From Methylococcales bacterium (GTDB taxonomy: Bacteria; Pseudomonadota; Gammaproteobacteria; Methylococcales; Methylomonadaceae): 64,000 nt of DNA. Position numbers and translations under genes: made by a program. Below, in pieces: positions 19,925-31,277 of this stretch. Position 1 is the stretch's first letter. Every line of letters starts with the position of its first letter. The notes beneath the pieces were generated by a model. The model ran no database searches. It was given only the letters and a program-made list of their open reading frames with translations, and had not been told where the DNA came from. The stretch lies in contig JAUZSN010000002.1 in NCBI GenBank assembly GCA_030949405.1, forward strand, positions 2,900,553 through 2,964,552. Direction: 5' to 3'.

Positions 19925-20590
19925 ATGTTAATTTTTGATAAAGTATGCAAACGTTATCCCGATACAGGGGATGTTTTACTTGATGTAAATTTTCAATTAC
20001 ATCATGGAGAAATGGCCTTTTTAACAGGCCATTCAGGCGCAGGAAAAAGTACTTTATTAAAACTTATTGCCATTATGGAACCGTGTACCCGTGGACAAAT
20101 TTTCTTGGATGGGCGTAATTTAAATGAGACCAAAGAACACCATATTCCTTTTGTTCGTCGAAAATTAGGGCTTATTTTTCAAGATTACAAATTATTACCC
20201 GATAGAACCGTCTTTGATAATGTCGCGTTACCCTTAGTGATTTCAGGTTATGGGCATCAAGAAATAGGTCGGCGTGTTAGAGCCGCCTTAGATAAGGTCG
20301 GTTTGTTAAAAAAAGGAAAAAAATACCCGTTAGCCTTATCAAGTGGTGAACAACAACGTATAGGAATAGCGCGAGCCGTTATTAACAAACCCTCATTAAT
20401 TCTAGCCGATGAGCCAACAGGGAGTCTTGACCCTGAGCTATCCTCCGAAGTAATGCGTATATTTGAGCAATTTCAACAAGTTGGCGTAACCATTTTAATT
20501 GCAACCCATGATATTAATTTAATTACACGGATGGGATATCGGGTATTAACCCTCCAAAATAAACAACTAATGGAGAGTGTACGGTTATGA
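19925..20590 (+). CDS. ftsE: Cell division ATP-binding protein FtsE
   Basis: ATPase of the FtsEX complex, which drives peptidoglycan hydrolase activation at the septum. 221 residues with Walker A GHSGAGKST, signature LSSGEQQRIGIARA (Ser in place of the first Gly), and Walker B ILADEPTGSLDPE. It begins 4 bp after ftsY and overlaps ftsX by 4 bp, the standard ftsY-ftsE-ftsX operon. Confidence 0.97.
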   Translation: MLIFDKVCKRYPDTGDVLLDVNFQLHHGEMAFLTGHSGAGKSTLLKLIAIMEPCTRGQIFLDGRNLNETKEHHIPFVRRKLGLIFQDYKLLPDRTVFDNVALPLVISGYGHQEIGRRVRAALDKVGLLKKGKKYPLALSSGEQQRIGIARAVINKPSLILADEPTGSLDPELSSEVMRIFEQFQQVGVTILIATHDINLITRMGYRVLTLQNKQLMESVRL

Positions 20591-21606
20591 TGACACGACA
20601 AAGTAAGCATCTACAAAAACTTGCTAAAGTAGAAAAAGAAGAAGAGATTACCCCCCAAATTAAAAAAGTAGACGATCCTATTATTGAAAAATTTCAAGCT
20701 TATTTAGGACTCCATGCTCAAACCTTATTTTCAAGCTTAGGCCGATTAGCTCAAACGCCGTTTACCTCCACAATGACGATTACGGTACTCGCCATTAGTA
20801 TCGCGTTAGCAAGCTGCTTTTATGTTTTATTAGGGAATGTTAAGCAATTAACGGGAAATTTAGAAGCGTCCAATCAAATTTCATTATTTTTAAAAGGTAA
20901 TATTAGTGATTTAGAGGGGCGGAAATTAGCGGATAAAATCAAACTTTCCATTAATGTAAAAAGTGTCGATTTAATTACCCAAGATTCCGCTTTAGCAGAA
21001 TTTCGAGATTACAGTGGATTTGGCAGTGCCTTAAATGCACTAGCAACTAATCCGCTTCCAACCGTCATTCAAGTCTTACCCAAAAACACCTTAGAAAGCA
21101 GTGAAGAGCTTCAACGCTTTGTGGATGAATTAGGGCGGTTAGATGAGGTGGATGTTTCTCAAATGGATATGCAGTGGTTACAACGCTTATTATCTATTAT
21201 GGATTTAGCCCAACAAGGCGTTTTTTTATTGAGTTGCGTACTCAGTTTTGCGGTGTTATTTATTACTGGCAATACGATTCGCTTAGAATTAGAAGATCGC
21301 CGTGATGAGGTTTTAATTGCGAAATTAGTCGGCGCGACCCACGCCTTTATTCAGCGACCTTTTTTATATATTGGTTTTTGGTATGGTTTTTTTGCAGGAA
21401 TGATTGCCTGGTTAATGGTCACGGTGATTATGTGGGTCTTAAAAACTCCGATGGAAAACCTATCTAAACTTTATGATAATAATTATAACGTTTTATTTTT
21501 AACGCTCTCAGAAAGCCTTATTTTAGTTTCCATCGCCTCATTACTGGGCGTACTAGGCGCGTGGATCGTGTTACGGTATCAACTTAAACAAATGAAGCTA
21601 GAATAA
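20587..21606 (+). CDS. ftsX: Cell division protein FtsX
   Basis: Membrane partner of FtsE. 339 residues with a cytoplasmic N-terminus (about 1-60), a first helix near 62-82, a periplasmic domain with the ISLFLKGNIS start, and three more helices after about 205. The FtsX segment RRDEVLIAKLVGAT links TM2 and TM3. rpoH, which often follows, is absent; a MITE-like hairpin lies 17 bp after the stop and may act as a terminator. Confidence 0.95.
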   Translation: MMTRQSKHLQKLAKVEKEEEITPQIKKVDDPIIEKFQAYLGLHAQTLFSSLGRLAQTPFTSTMTITVLAISIALASCFYVLLGNVKQLTGNLEASNQISLFLKGNISDLEGRKLADKIKLSINVKSVDLITQDSALAEFRDYSGFGSALNALATNPLPTVIQVLPKNTLESSEELQRFVDELGRLDEVDVSQMDMQWLQRLLSIMDLAQQGVFLLSCVLSFAVLFITGNTIRLELEDRRDEVLIAKLVGATHAFIQRPFLYIGFWYGFFAGMIAWLMVTVIMWVLKTPMENLSKLYDNNYNVLFLTLSESLILVSIASLLGVLGAWIVLRYQLKQMKLE

Positions 21607-21622
21607 CTCAATTGCGTTATTT

Positions 21623-21694
21623 GACTACCCACTTAAGATGAGACAAGTTGAGGTTAAGCCTCACTCCGTAGTATCCCGTCTTAAGTGGGTAGTC
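21623..21694. repeat. 72-bp inverted-repeat element between ftsX and a kinase gene
   Basis: Ends GACTACCCACTTAAGATGAG and its inverse (GACTACCCACTTAAGACGGG read from the right), related to the TTAAGACGGGACA ends of the 10854 MITE and the 27890 IS. With stems of about 24 bp it could fold into a strong hairpin between the two convergent genes and serve as a bidirectional terminator. Confidence 0.65.
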
Positions 21695-21711
21695 CATTAT
21701 TTAAGCATCAA

Positions 21712-23658
21712 TTAGACTTGTTTTTGAGAAGACTTTTTAATCCAGTGTTCTAACGATTCGTAGAGCAGTTTTGAATCAATGGGTTTAGGAACATGCGTGT
21801 TCATGCCTGCATCAATAAATTTCTGCTTTTCTTCATCCATCGCATAAGCGGTCATTGCGATAATCGGAATATGTTTAAGTTGTTCACGAATAAGTCCTGT
21901 AGCCTCTATCCCATCCATTTCAGGCATTTGTACATCCATTAAAATAGCATCATAATGGTTTTCAGGATCTAGGGCTTTTGTTACCGCCTCTTTCCCGTTA
22001 TTTGCAATATCAATTTTAATACCGACCGCTTTTAAAAACTCAGTGGCCACTAATTGATTAATTTTATTATCTTCAGCTAATAAAATAGAACTATTTTCTA
22101 AAATATTAATTTTTTCAGGTTTAAGTGTTGTTTCTTTTTGAGGTTTGACAATAATAGGTGATTGTTCATCTTGAAAACCTAAGTTTACGGTAAAAGTAAA
22201 AATGCTTCCAATACCGAGGTCACTTTCTACAGAAATATGACCGCCCATTAATCCAGTCAGTTGCTTACAAATAGCCAGTCCTAATCCTGTACCCCCAAAG
22301 TGGCGAGTCGTTGAGCTATCCGCTTGTGTAAAGGGTTTAAATAATTTTTTTATTTGTTCAGGCGTAATGCCGATGCCAGAGTCTTGAATATTAAAAATCA
22401 ATTCAACCCTTTTACCGGTACTATTGCCTTTTTTAATGGTGACAATAACTTCCCCTTGTTCTGTAAATTTTATCGCATTACTGATTAAATTGATTAATAC
22501 CTGTCTTAAACGTAGAGAGTCACCCACTAAAAATTGAGGAACATTAGGGCTAATAGTACAGTATAGGTTGATGTTTTTTTCTAAAGCACGATTATTACTT
22601 AAATTAAGTGCGTTATCAATAACTTCAGAAGATAAATTAAACCCTTTCGATTCAATAGCTAACATGCCTGCTTCAATTTTAGAAAAATCTAAAATATCAT
22701 TAATAATCCCCAGCAAATCTGAAGCAGAACTGTTTATTTTAGACAAAAAATCATGTAACTTAGGGTCAATATCCGTTTTTAAAGCCAGTTCACTTAAACC
22801 AATAATTGCACTCATAGGGGTACGAATTTCATGACTCATATTCGCTAAAAAATTACTTTTTGTTTGATTGGCTTGATTCGCCTTATCTTTTTCAATGATT
22901 AATTCTTTCTCAATGGTTTTTATTTCTTCCATCATCGTACTGAAACCCGTAAATAATGCACCATATTCATCATTACGTTGCATTTCTTTAGACAGATTAT
23001 AATCGCTATTATCCGATACTTTTTTCATAATATTTAATAGCGCGTAAAGAGGGTTTGAAAAAATGCGCTGAATAAACGTAGCAAAGATAAAAATAATCAG
23101 TAAGGTAATACTAATAACAATTAATAGGGAATAGCCCAGTTTTTTAACTTTTTCTCTAAAGTAATAAGTATCAGCCGTAATGTGTAATAGCCCAATGATT
23201 TCCGTTTGATTTTTAATGGGAACAATGACATCAAAATTTTTCCAAAAATATAAAGTTTCTTCCGCTGGAAGATCAGTTTTATTATAGTTAAGTAGCTGTG
23301 CTTGTGATGCGTTTGTTAATTGTTGTTGTTGATCAAGGTTAATTTTATCATGAAAATACTTGACAAAAACCTCATTACTTGAATTGTAAATTAACGCGGA
23401 CATAATACTGGGATTAACCGCCAGTGATGACAACACTTTATAAGCCGTTTCTTCATCACCAAAATCAATCGAAGCGGTGATATTAAAACTACTGACCTCC
23501 GCAAGTTGTTTTATATTTTCAATTTCATTTCTTTTAACCGCTTCAATACTGGTATAAAAGAGGACACTACTTGCAATAAATAAGGCTATTATTGCGGTTA
23601 AACTTAAAATGAGAACTAATTTAGTGCGAATTGAAATATCAGAAAATTTCTTGATCAT
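21712..23658 (-). CDS. Hybrid sensor histidine kinase/response regulator
   Basis: 648 residues. TM1 about 13-33, a periplasmic sensor region (35-170, CHASE8-like by pattern), TM2 about 174-198, HAMP, then HisKA with the phospho-acceptor His in [10 protein letters not shown], HATPase with DSGIGI and GGTGLGLAI, and a C-terminal receiver with phospho-acceptor Asp in [12 protein letters not shown]. There is no Hpt domain and no DNA-binding output, so a separate phosphotransfer partner is needed. It faces away from a yfiR-like/TonB receptor group and may regulate it; that link is by position only. Confidence 0.93.
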   Translation of the reverse strand: MIKKFSDISIRTKLVLILSLTAIIALFIASSVLFYTSIEAVKRNEIENIKQLAEVSSFNITASIDFGDEETAYKVLSSLAVNPSIMSALIYNSSNEVFVKYFHDKINLDQQQQLTNASQAQLLNYNKTDLPAEETLYFWKNFDVIVPIKNQTEIIGLLHITADTYYFREKVKKLGYSLLIVISITLLIIFIFATFIQRIFSNPLYALLNIMKKVSDNSDYNLSKEMQRNDEYGALFTGFSTMMEEIKTIEKELIIEKDKANQANQTKSNFLANMSHEIRTPMSAIIGLSELALKTDIDPKLHDFLSKINSSASDLLGIINDILDFSKIEAGMLAIESKGFNLSSEVIDNALNLSNNRALEKNINLYCTISPNVPQFLVGDSLRLRQVLINLISNAIKFTEQGEVIVTIKKGNSTGKRVELIFNIQDSGIGITPEQIKKLFKPFTQADSSTTRHFGGTGLGLAICKQLTGLMGGHISVESDLGIGSIFTFTVNLGFQDEQSPIIVKPQKETTLKPEKINILENSSILLAEDNKINQLVATEFLKAVGIKIDIANNGKEAVTKALDPENHYDAILMDVQMPEMDGIEATGLIREQLKHIPIIAMTAYAMDEEKQKFIDAGMNTHVPKPIDSKLLYESLEHWIKKSSQKQV

Positions 23659-24077
23659 TTATTTTTTCCAAAAAATAATACCTTAAGGCTTGCGATTAAA
23701 AAAATTAAGAATGCGCTTAATAATACCATTGATAAAATTTAAACGATAAAAGATTATTTAATTTTTTATTAAAGTTGTGTATGATAGGATGTAAAGGTTA
23801 AGTGGCTATGGCATAGAGAGGCTATCAACTTAAGATGGTGTAATAGTGAATCATTAGTGTAAAAGTGCAATGCTTTGCAGCTCTTATCCTCTAGTCTTAT
23901 ATTATGCAACGCTGAAAGGTGAAGTATGCACTTACCTATTTTTTATTCTACCTTAAGATGGTCATTTAAACAGAGCTTAAATTTAATTTTTATTCCTGAG
24001 GTTATGCTATTAAAGTACCGACTGTTTCTTAAATTTTCGCTATTATTTATTATTTGATTGACTTATAGAGATTAATT
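23659..24077. other. Intergenic region between kinase and yfiR-like gene
   Basis: A 419-bp divergent region with no supported gene. It contains GGCTATCAACTTAAGATGG at about 23819, similar to one end of the TTAAGACGGG inverted-repeat family, and a second CTACCTTAAGATGG at about 23950 in the same orientation; these may be decayed ends. Promoters for both genes must lie here, but I see no site strong enough to place. Confidence 0.35.
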
Positions 24078-24662
24078 GTGCATAAGTGGTGGATAACGAG
24101 TTTATTCTTGAAGACACGAGTTAAGCAAAAAACCCTTTATAAGGTGTTTTGCTTGTGGGTTCTGTGGTTGCCTATTTTTTGCCTTCCATTACCTACTTAT
24201 GCAGTCGACCGAGAACATCATAAAGCCATGTATTTAGGGCGTTTATCTAATTATGTTACTTGGCCCTCTATGGCAATCCAACCTGAAAGTAAGACGTTTA
24301 ATTTATGTGTTTTGGGTGAGGATACTTTTAAAGGTTTTTTACAATCACTCTATACTGAAAAATCAATCAAAGACAAGCCAGTCAAAATTTATTATTTTAA
24401 TAATATTGAAAATATCCCTAACTGCCATTTATTATTTATCAGTATTTCAAAACGTAAAGCGGTCTCTAAAATACTCAATTTTGTTAAAGACAAGCCTATA
24501 TTAACCATTAGTGAAACGCGTGGGTTTACAGGAAAAAAGGGAATTATTCAATTTTATATGCAAGCTCAAAGAGTGCGCCTTAAAATTAATAATCAGGCGG
24601 CTATTAGTCAGGGTTTAAAAATAAGTTCCAAACTACTGGCCATTGCTAACGTTATTAAATAG
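24078..24662 (+). CDS. YfiR family (DUF4154) periplasmic protein
   Basis: 194 residues starting at GTG 24078, with a signal peptide (hydrophobic LWVLWLPIFCLPLP, cleavage near AVD). The mature domain has the family's opening AMYLGRLSNYVTWP and FNLCVLGEDTF, and the end VRLKINNQAAISQGLKISSKLLAIA. YfiR represses a periplasm-sensing diguanylate cyclase in Pseudomonas; in other bacteria the family sits beside TonB receptors and sensor kinases, as here. The next gene starts 11 bp after the stop. Confidence 0.85.
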   Translation: MHKWWITSLFLKTRVKQKTLYKVFCLWVLWLPIFCLPLPTYAVDREHHKAMYLGRLSNYVTWPSMAIQPESKTFNLCVLGEDTFKGFLQSLYTEKSIKDKPVKIYYFNNIENIPNCHLLFISISKRKAVSKILNFVKDKPILTISETRGFTGKKGIIQFYMQAQRVRLKINNQAAISQGLKISSKLLAIANVIK

Positions 24663-24673
24663 GTATCGGTTCT

Positions 24674-27085
24674 ATGAGAAAATTAGTCGTTGTTGTACTG
24701 AGTCTTGTTATACAAAGTCTAGTAATCGCATCGGCTGCTGAAGAAAAAACGGCCCCTAATTTAAAACAGTCACTAGATAATACCTCGTTAGAAGCACTCT
24801 TAAACATAGAAACCGATCTTAAAACAACCATGGGTAATCGTGGAAACTCGGTTGATTTGTTAAAAACGAACGTTCCTGTTGATGTTGTCACCGCAGAACA
24901 AATTAATCATTCAGGTTATACCGAGTTAAGCAAAGTGTTACAACGGTTTATCCCTGGGTTTAATTTTCCACGCCCCGCCAATGATGATGGCACCGATCAT
25001 ATTCGCCCGTTTACGTTGAGGGGCATGGCACCCGACCAAGTTTTAGTCCTCATCAATGGTAAACGTGTTCATAGCAGTAGTTTATTGCATGTGAACGGCA
25101 CCATTGGACGTGGATCAACAGGCGTTGATTTAAATACCATTCCGTTACGTTCCATTGAACGCGTCGAAGTATTAAGAGGCGGCGCAGCGGCTCAATATGG
25201 GTCGGATGCGATTGCGGGCATTATTAATATTATCCTTAAAACAGGCAGTGAAGAGCATCGCCTAACCACAACAATGGGTCAAACCTATTCAGGTGATGGC
25301 GCACTTTACCAAACCGATATTCACTATGGTATTTCATTGCCTTTGGATGGTTTTGTTAATGCAACCGCTGAATTTCGAGATCGTAGTCGAACCAATCATG
25401 CCTTAATTGATGGTCGGCAGCAATACTTTGACGACGATGTTAGAAATAACGACCCTATCCATCAAAATAACCGCTTTGGCGACCCCGATACACAAGACTT
25501 TTTATTTGCGCTTAATTCTGAATTGCCTTTATCCGATGATATTATCATTTATCTTCATGCCACTATGGATTACCGTAAAAGTGAGGCGGGGGCTTTTTTT
25601 AGACGACCTGCGGATAACCGAAATGTTAGAGGCATTTATCCTAATGGTTTTCTACCGATTATCGCCCCTGAGATGATGAACTACACCACAACAACGGGTA
25701 TAAAAGGTGAAATAGACAACGGTCTAAAATGGGACTTAAGTCATACTGTCGGTGGAAACCAGTTAGATTATTATGTTAAAAATTCACTCAATACCTCGTT
25801 AGGAACAAAGAGTCCACGAACATTTGATTCGGGCGGACTCAGTTCTAGGCAACATACAACGACCTTAGATTTATTTAAAAACATCAATTTAGGGCTAAAA
25901 AAACCCATCAAATTAGCAGGTGGTTTTGAATGGCGTTATGAAAATTTTGCAATTAATGCGGGCGAAGCCTCTTCCTATATTCAAGGGGATGTTCCTATTT
26001 TAGATGGGCCTAATGCCGGTAATAGTGCCTCATCAGGTGCGCAAGGGTTTGGTGGTTTTAGAGAAGAGAATGTACTCGACCGAGATAGACACAATTTTGC
26101 AACCTATTTAGATTTAGGGATTGAATTAGCCGATAAATGGTCACTCAATCTTTCAGGACGGTATGAATATTTTAGTGATTTTGGTTCTAGCCTCAATGGG
26201 AAGTTTTCACTTGGCTATCAAATTCATGATCACCTTTTGTTACGAAGCTCCGTAAGTACGGGCTTTCGCGCGCCTTCACTGCAGCAATCTTATTTTAATC
26301 ATACCTCAACATTAACCAATTTAAATGGCAGTCTCAATCGCGCTGAAATTTTAGGGGTTAACTCATCCGTCGCGAAAGAATTAGGGGCAAGTTCTTTAGA
26401 AGCCGAAGAATCAGAACATTTTACCCTCGGTTTTATTTATCAACCCACCGTTAATTTTTCATTGAGTGCCGATTATTTTTACACCAAAATAAAAAATAGA
26501 ATTATTTTCTCCCGTAATATTTCCTCTAGCACCTCCATAGATAACGATATTTTAGCGTTAATCCCTTCCCGTTTTTTTAGCAATGCGATTGATACGGAAA
26601 CGCAAGGGGTTGATTTGCGTGCAAATTACCATTTAGATTTACAAGAGAACGGCGACTTAAAATTCACCGTCGGTTATCATTATAATAACAATAAGATTAT
26701 AGGTGATGTCCGTTCACCCGCGATTTTAGGCAAAGAAGGGGCGGGTATTTTTCTCAGTGATCGAGATAAAGAACGTTTAGAACTCGGTCAACCTAATGAT
26801 AACTTAATCTTAATGGCGCATTATAAGCAAGGTAACTTTGATGGCGTAGTTAAATTAATTAAAGCTGGGGCCTTTTCTGATCAAAAAGAACGTCCTGATA
26901 GTCAATGGCTGACCGATATAGATTTAGCCTATCAAATTCATTCTAATTTCAATGTGGCCATCGGCGTTCATAATTTATTTAATACCGACCCAGAACGTAA
27001 TAGTGAAGATGGTGAATTTCCACGAAGCGCGCCTTACGGTTATAACGGTGGATTTTATTATGCCCGTTTAGCGGCTGATTTTTGA
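24674..27085 (+). CDS. TonB-dependent outer membrane receptor
   Basis: 803 residues. Signal peptide (about 1-22), an N-terminal segment with LEALLNIETDLKTT, a plug domain with VDVVTAEQI, LRGMAPDQVLVLINGKRVH and a GSDAIAGIINIIL motif, then a 22-strand barrel ending in YYARLAADF with the terminal Phe needed for outer membrane insertion. The ligand is not known; no siderophore or cobalamin genes are adjacent. A close paralog follows 9 bp downstream, so the pair arose by tandem duplication. Confidence 0.95.
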   Translation: MRKLVVVVLSLVIQSLVIASAAEEKTAPNLKQSLDNTSLEALLNIETDLKTTMGNRGNSVDLLKTNVPVDVVTAEQINHSGYTELSKVLQRFIPGFNFPRPANDDGTDHIRPFTLRGMAPDQVLVLINGKRVHSSSLLHVNGTIGRGSTGVDLNTIPLRSIERVEVLRGGAAAQYGSDAIAGIINIILKTGSEEHRLTTTMGQTYSGDGALYQTDIHYGISLPLDGFVNATAEFRDRSRTNHALIDGRQQYFDDDVRNNDPIHQNNRFGDPDTQDFLFALNSELPLSDDIIIYLHATMDYRKSEAGAFFRRPADNRNVRGIYPNGFLPIIAPEMMNYTTTTGIKGEIDNGLKWDLSHTVGGNQLDYYVKNSLNTSLGTKSPRTFDSGGLSSRQHTTTLDLFKNINLGLKKPIKLAGGFEWRYENFAINAGEASSYIQGDVPILDGPNAGNSASSGAQGFGGFREENVLDRDRHNFATYLDLGIELADKWSLNLSGRYEYFSDFGSSLNGKFSLGYQIHDHLLLRSSVSTGFRAPSLQQSYFNHTSTLTNLNGSLNRAEILGVNSSVAKELGASSLEAEESEHFTLGFIYQPTVNFSLSADYFYTKIKNRIIFSRNISSSTSIDNDILALIPSRFFSNAIDTETQGVDLRANYHLDLQENGDLKFTVGYHYNNNKIIGDVRSPAILGKEGAGIFLSDRDKERLELGQPNDNLILMAHYKQGNFDGVVKLIKAGAFSDQKERPDSQWLTDIDLAYQIHSNFNVAIGVHNLFNTDPERNSEDGEFPRSAPYGYNGGFYYARLAADF

Positions 27086-27889
27086 GTTGTTTTAATGAAA
27101 AAATTAGTTTTTATTAAAGTTATCTTATCCTTAACTTATTTAGTCAGTACATCACCTATTGCACAAGATAAGCCCCCTACCCCACCCCTTGAAGAAACCT
27201 CACTTGCTGACTTATTAAACATGGAAATGGATGCTCAAGCCAGTATAGGCAGTCGTGGAAAGGCGGTTGATTTACTGGAAGCTAAAGTCCCTGTTGATGT
27301 CATCACCGCTGAAGAAATTAAACATTCGGGTTATACCGAACTGAGTAAAGTGTTACAACGTTTTATTCCAGGGTTTAATTTTCCACGTCCCTTTATTCGT
27401 GATGGAAGTGATCATATTCGTCCTTTCACCTTAAGAGGAATGTCTCCTGACCAAGTTTTAGTCTTAATCAATGGTAAACGTGTTCATAATAGCAGTTTAT
27501 TGCATGTCAACGGCACAATAGGGCGCGGATCAACGGGAAGTGATTTAAATACAATTCCTTTAGCTTCTATCGCACGTATTGAAGTACTCAGAGATGGAGC
27601 AGCGGCTCAATATGGCTCAGATGCTATTGCAGGAATTCTTAATATCATTCTTAAATCTGGTGGAGAAGAACGCCGAATAAGTTCGACTGTGGGGCAAACG
27701 TATCAAAGTGATGGCGAATTGTATCAAACGGATATTCATTATGGAATAGGCTTACCCTTAGATGGTTTTATTGATTTGACCGCAGAATTACGCGATCGTA
27801 ATCCAACAAACCGTACCCTTTCAGATACCCGTCAACAATACTTTGAGGGGGATATTAGGAATAATAACCCTCCGACACAAAATGATCGA

Positions 27890-29594
27890 GGCTACCAATT
27901 TAAGACGGGACATCCAGCAATTTCAAAGGGTTAGAAAACACACGCTTTCGACTATTTCTAGGAAGCGGTAACTCGCCCATTTCATTCAGTAGCCATGAAA
28001 ACAAGTCTGGAAACTCGGTATCAAATAAACGCATGGCGGCGGTTGTGCCATCCTCACGTTTGATTCCGTAGTTATGAATGACCGTCAACGCGTTTAATCG
28101 CTTTTTATTCAAACCTCGCCCATTGCGATACATTTGCGATAAACAGCCATTTCGCCCTTCCACCGCAGATGAACTGCGTTGAAACTGCCTTGCCATATGC
28201 TCCGCCAATGTTAGCCATCGCTGCATTTCACTGATTGATAACTTTGCACTAAATGGGTCTGATTTGAGCTTATCAGACGCGGTTTCCCAAGCTTTTCGAT
28301 AGTTTTCCTTTGACCTGCGGCTTTTAGTTTGTTCCATTTTCTGATGCCAATAAACAACGGGTAATAATGTTGTGGTCAACCAATATTCGGTATCCGCATC
28401 AAGCCCCAAATTTTGCAAGGTTTCGCGTACCCAAAGCCACCAAAAACTGATGGATACCGCTAACGGTTTTATTTGATTACGAAACTTTTTCATCACGCCT
28501 TTATGATCGTTAATCCCTTGTTTTTCCGCTATTTTTTCAAAGGCTCGCGCTCTTAACTCTAGCAACTTCTCAACCTGTTCCGCATCGTTTCTACGACTAT
28601 CATTGAGTGAAAAAGGATGAACTTCATCCGCAATCCCTTGTAAGTTTTCGTGATAATCTGTTTGTATTTTTTTGGCTTCTTCAAGCTCTTTTTCAGCCGT
28701 TATCCGTGTTGTTTTAAGTCCAATAATTTTCTGCATCGTTGCCGTTTTAGAAACAGTAGACTCTGCGGTTTGCGCTGCTTGCCGCTGTTTTTCAGCCCTT
28801 GCTGCACGCCTGCCGATTTTCGCGCCTAACCAGCGACTCATATCTTGTTGAGCATGAAAAATATCTGCCCCCGATTCGCACTTAAACCCCGTCACTGCCA
28901 TTTTTATCAACGCCTTAGCGCGATCACTAATCGCATGATTAACCTCAATGCCTAATGATTCTAATCGTGGCGAAACCTTTTTATACCAAGTATCGTAGCA
29001 CCTATCATCGCTAATATCTTCCAACAAAAGATAGCCAGAACGTAAGTCCATTAAAACTAAAATCATAAAGTTGCCGAAAAAAGTCTCATCCAGCCCAGCA
29101 ACAACTTTACGTGTTTGTTTTTTCACACTTTTTTCGCATTCTTGCTGAAACTGCAGGCAATAAGACTTCCATTTTATTGATTTGAGTCCGCAGTGCGTCG
29201 GGTGATACGCCCACATGGGTGTCAATCCGTATCATTTTAAAAAACAGCGATAAAGTCTCTGCACCTACGCCTGCCTTTAATCCAAAGACATACAAGGCGG
29301 AAAACACCATTAATCTTTGCCAAGAACTACCTGCCTCGGTTTCCCATAATGATGATTCAGGATGTCGATTTCGCTTTGTTTGCGCTTGACGATGACGATG
29401 CACACTGCTTTTTGAGCGACCAACAATTGAAGCTAAGTTACGAACAGTTTGCTTGCCTGTTGTTGTAATTTCAGCGATAATTGCGTGACTAGCTGCGCGT
29501 ATTTTCTGTGTTGTTCTGTTTTTTTAGTCATTAACCTATGATACAAGAATATCGCAGTTAGTTCTTTATTTTGTCCCGTCTTAAGTTGGTAGCC
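27890..29594 (-). mobile_element. 1.7-kb insertion sequence with 8-bp target duplication
   Basis: Terminal repeats GGCTACCAATTTAAGACGGG at the left and GGCTACCAACTTAAGACGGG read inward from the right. The 8-bp direct repeat ATGATCGA flanks it at 27882-27889 and 29595-29602, proving transposition into the TonB receptor gene. The transposase family is not one I can name with confidence. Its ends match the MITE at 10854-10993. Confidence 0.9.
27900..29540 (-). pseudogene. Unclassified DDE-type transposase, frameshifted
   Basis: The main frame (27900-29225) carries GLDETFFGN, ISDRAKALIKMA and, near the C-terminus, SSSAVEGRNGCLSQMYRNG, an acid triad layout D-D-E. The N-terminal part is spread over other frames: MTKK... 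at 29540, an HTH-like TTTGKQTVRNLASIVGRSKS, and LWETEAGSSWQRLMVFSALYV. The frame changes coincide with a run of seven A (29519-29525, minus strand) and a run of six A near 29129-29134. Restoring one base at each gives one protein of about 545 residues. It resembles a DUF6399-type group from memory; that is uncertain. Confidence 0.65.
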
Positions 29595-31277
29595 ATGATC
29601 GAAGAGGCGACCCTAATACTCAGAATTTTTTATTTGCACTTAATTCAGAATTGCCTTTATCTGATGATATTATCGTTTATCTTCAGGGGACAACCAATTA
29701 TCGTGAAAGTGAATCAAGTGCATTTTTTAGACGTCCTTTAGATAATAGAAATGTGAGAAGTATTTATCCTAACGGTTTTTTACCTTTAATTTCACCGACT
29801 ATTTTTGATTATAATGCAACGGTTGGAGTGAAAGGCGAAACAAATTTTAATTTAAATTGGGATTTAAGTCATACTGTTGGAGGAAATCATATTGATTATA
29901 CTCTTAACAATTCACTTAATACTTCATTAGGGATTAAGAGTCCTACAACATTTGATGCGGGCGGGTTGGGTGTTAGACAGCATGTGACCAATTTAGATTT
30001 GTTTAAATCGGTTGATTTAGGACTGGACTCGCCTATTAAAATAGCGACAGGTTTTGAGTGGCGTTATGAAATGTTTGAAATAAATGCAGGGGAAGAAGAC
30101 TCTTATCGTGACGGTGGCGTACCTGTTTTAGATGGGCCTAATACAGGGCAAACTACGATGGCAGGAGTACAGGGGTTTCCAGGATTTAGTCAAGAAAATG
30201 CGACACAAAAAGATCGACATAATTTTGCCACTTATATTGATTTAAACACACAGTTTTATGATAGCATCTCGGTAGGATTAGCGGGACGTTATGAATATTA
30301 TAGTGATTTTGGTTCGACTTTGAATGGGAAGTTTTCCTTGGGGTATCAAGTAGTGGACTCAATTTTGTTACGCGGCTCAGTAAGTACTGGATTTCGCGCA
30401 CCTTCATTACAACAATCCTTTTTTAATTCAACGTCTTCCTTGATAGATGGCGGTGAAATTAATTCAGTAGCAACGATAGCATTGGGTTCACCGCTTGCAA
30501 ATGCATTAGACGCAAGACTGTTAAAACCTGAAACATCGAAAAACTTCACGATGGGATTCATTTATAAACCCACTGAAAATTTTTCAGTCAGTGTGGATTA
30601 TTTTTATACACAAATTATTGATCGAATTATTTTGTCCGATAATATTAGTATTGTTAATGCACCTGAAATAACCCCTGCTTTAGAACCTTATGGTTTATGG
30701 GCTGCGCGTGGTTTTATTAATGCGATTGATACTGAAACGCAAGGCGTGGATTTACGAGCTAATTATGAGTTAGATTTTAAAAATAAGGGTCATTTAAAAC
30801 TAAGTGCGCGTTATCATTACAATAAAAATAGAGTTGATGGGCCTATTCAATCCCGTATTATTTTAGATGCGGCTGGAAATAACCTGTCTTTTTCTGAAAA
30901 AGAACGAGAGCGATTAGAATTTGGTCAGCCGAATGAAAGTTTAATTTTAATGGCGCATTACAAAAGCAGGGGGTTTGATGGTGTTATTAAACTGATTAAA
31001 GCGGGCGCGTTTTCTGAAGAAGCGCAGCGTTTAAAGAGTCAATGGTTAGCCGATATAGATTTAAGCTATCAAGTACATTCTAATTTTAATGTCGCTGTTG
31101 GTGTACATAATCTGTTGGATAGTCAGCCCAGTCGCAATGCTTTAAATGGGCAACTTTTAACGTCCTCACCCTACGGTTATAATGGTGGGTTTTATTATTT
31201 TCGCTTAACAGCCGATTTTTAATAAGCTACGCTACTTAGATAGCGCAGCTTAATATCACAGGTTTCTGTTTAAAACG

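Larger units (their letters stand above)
27095..31222 (+). pseudogene. Second TonB-dependent receptor, split by an IS
   Basis: Paralog of the preceding receptor. The 5' part (27095-27889) encodes signal peptide, plug and first strands; the 3' part resumes at 29603 and ends at 31222 with YYFRLTADF. Removing the IS at 27890-29594 and one copy of the 8-bp duplication ATGATCGA restores a continuous frame (TQNDRRGDPNTQNFLFALNSE) that matches the intact paralog (HQNNRFGDPDTQDFLFALNSE). The break is recent, because the rest of the frame is clean. Confidence 0.95.
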
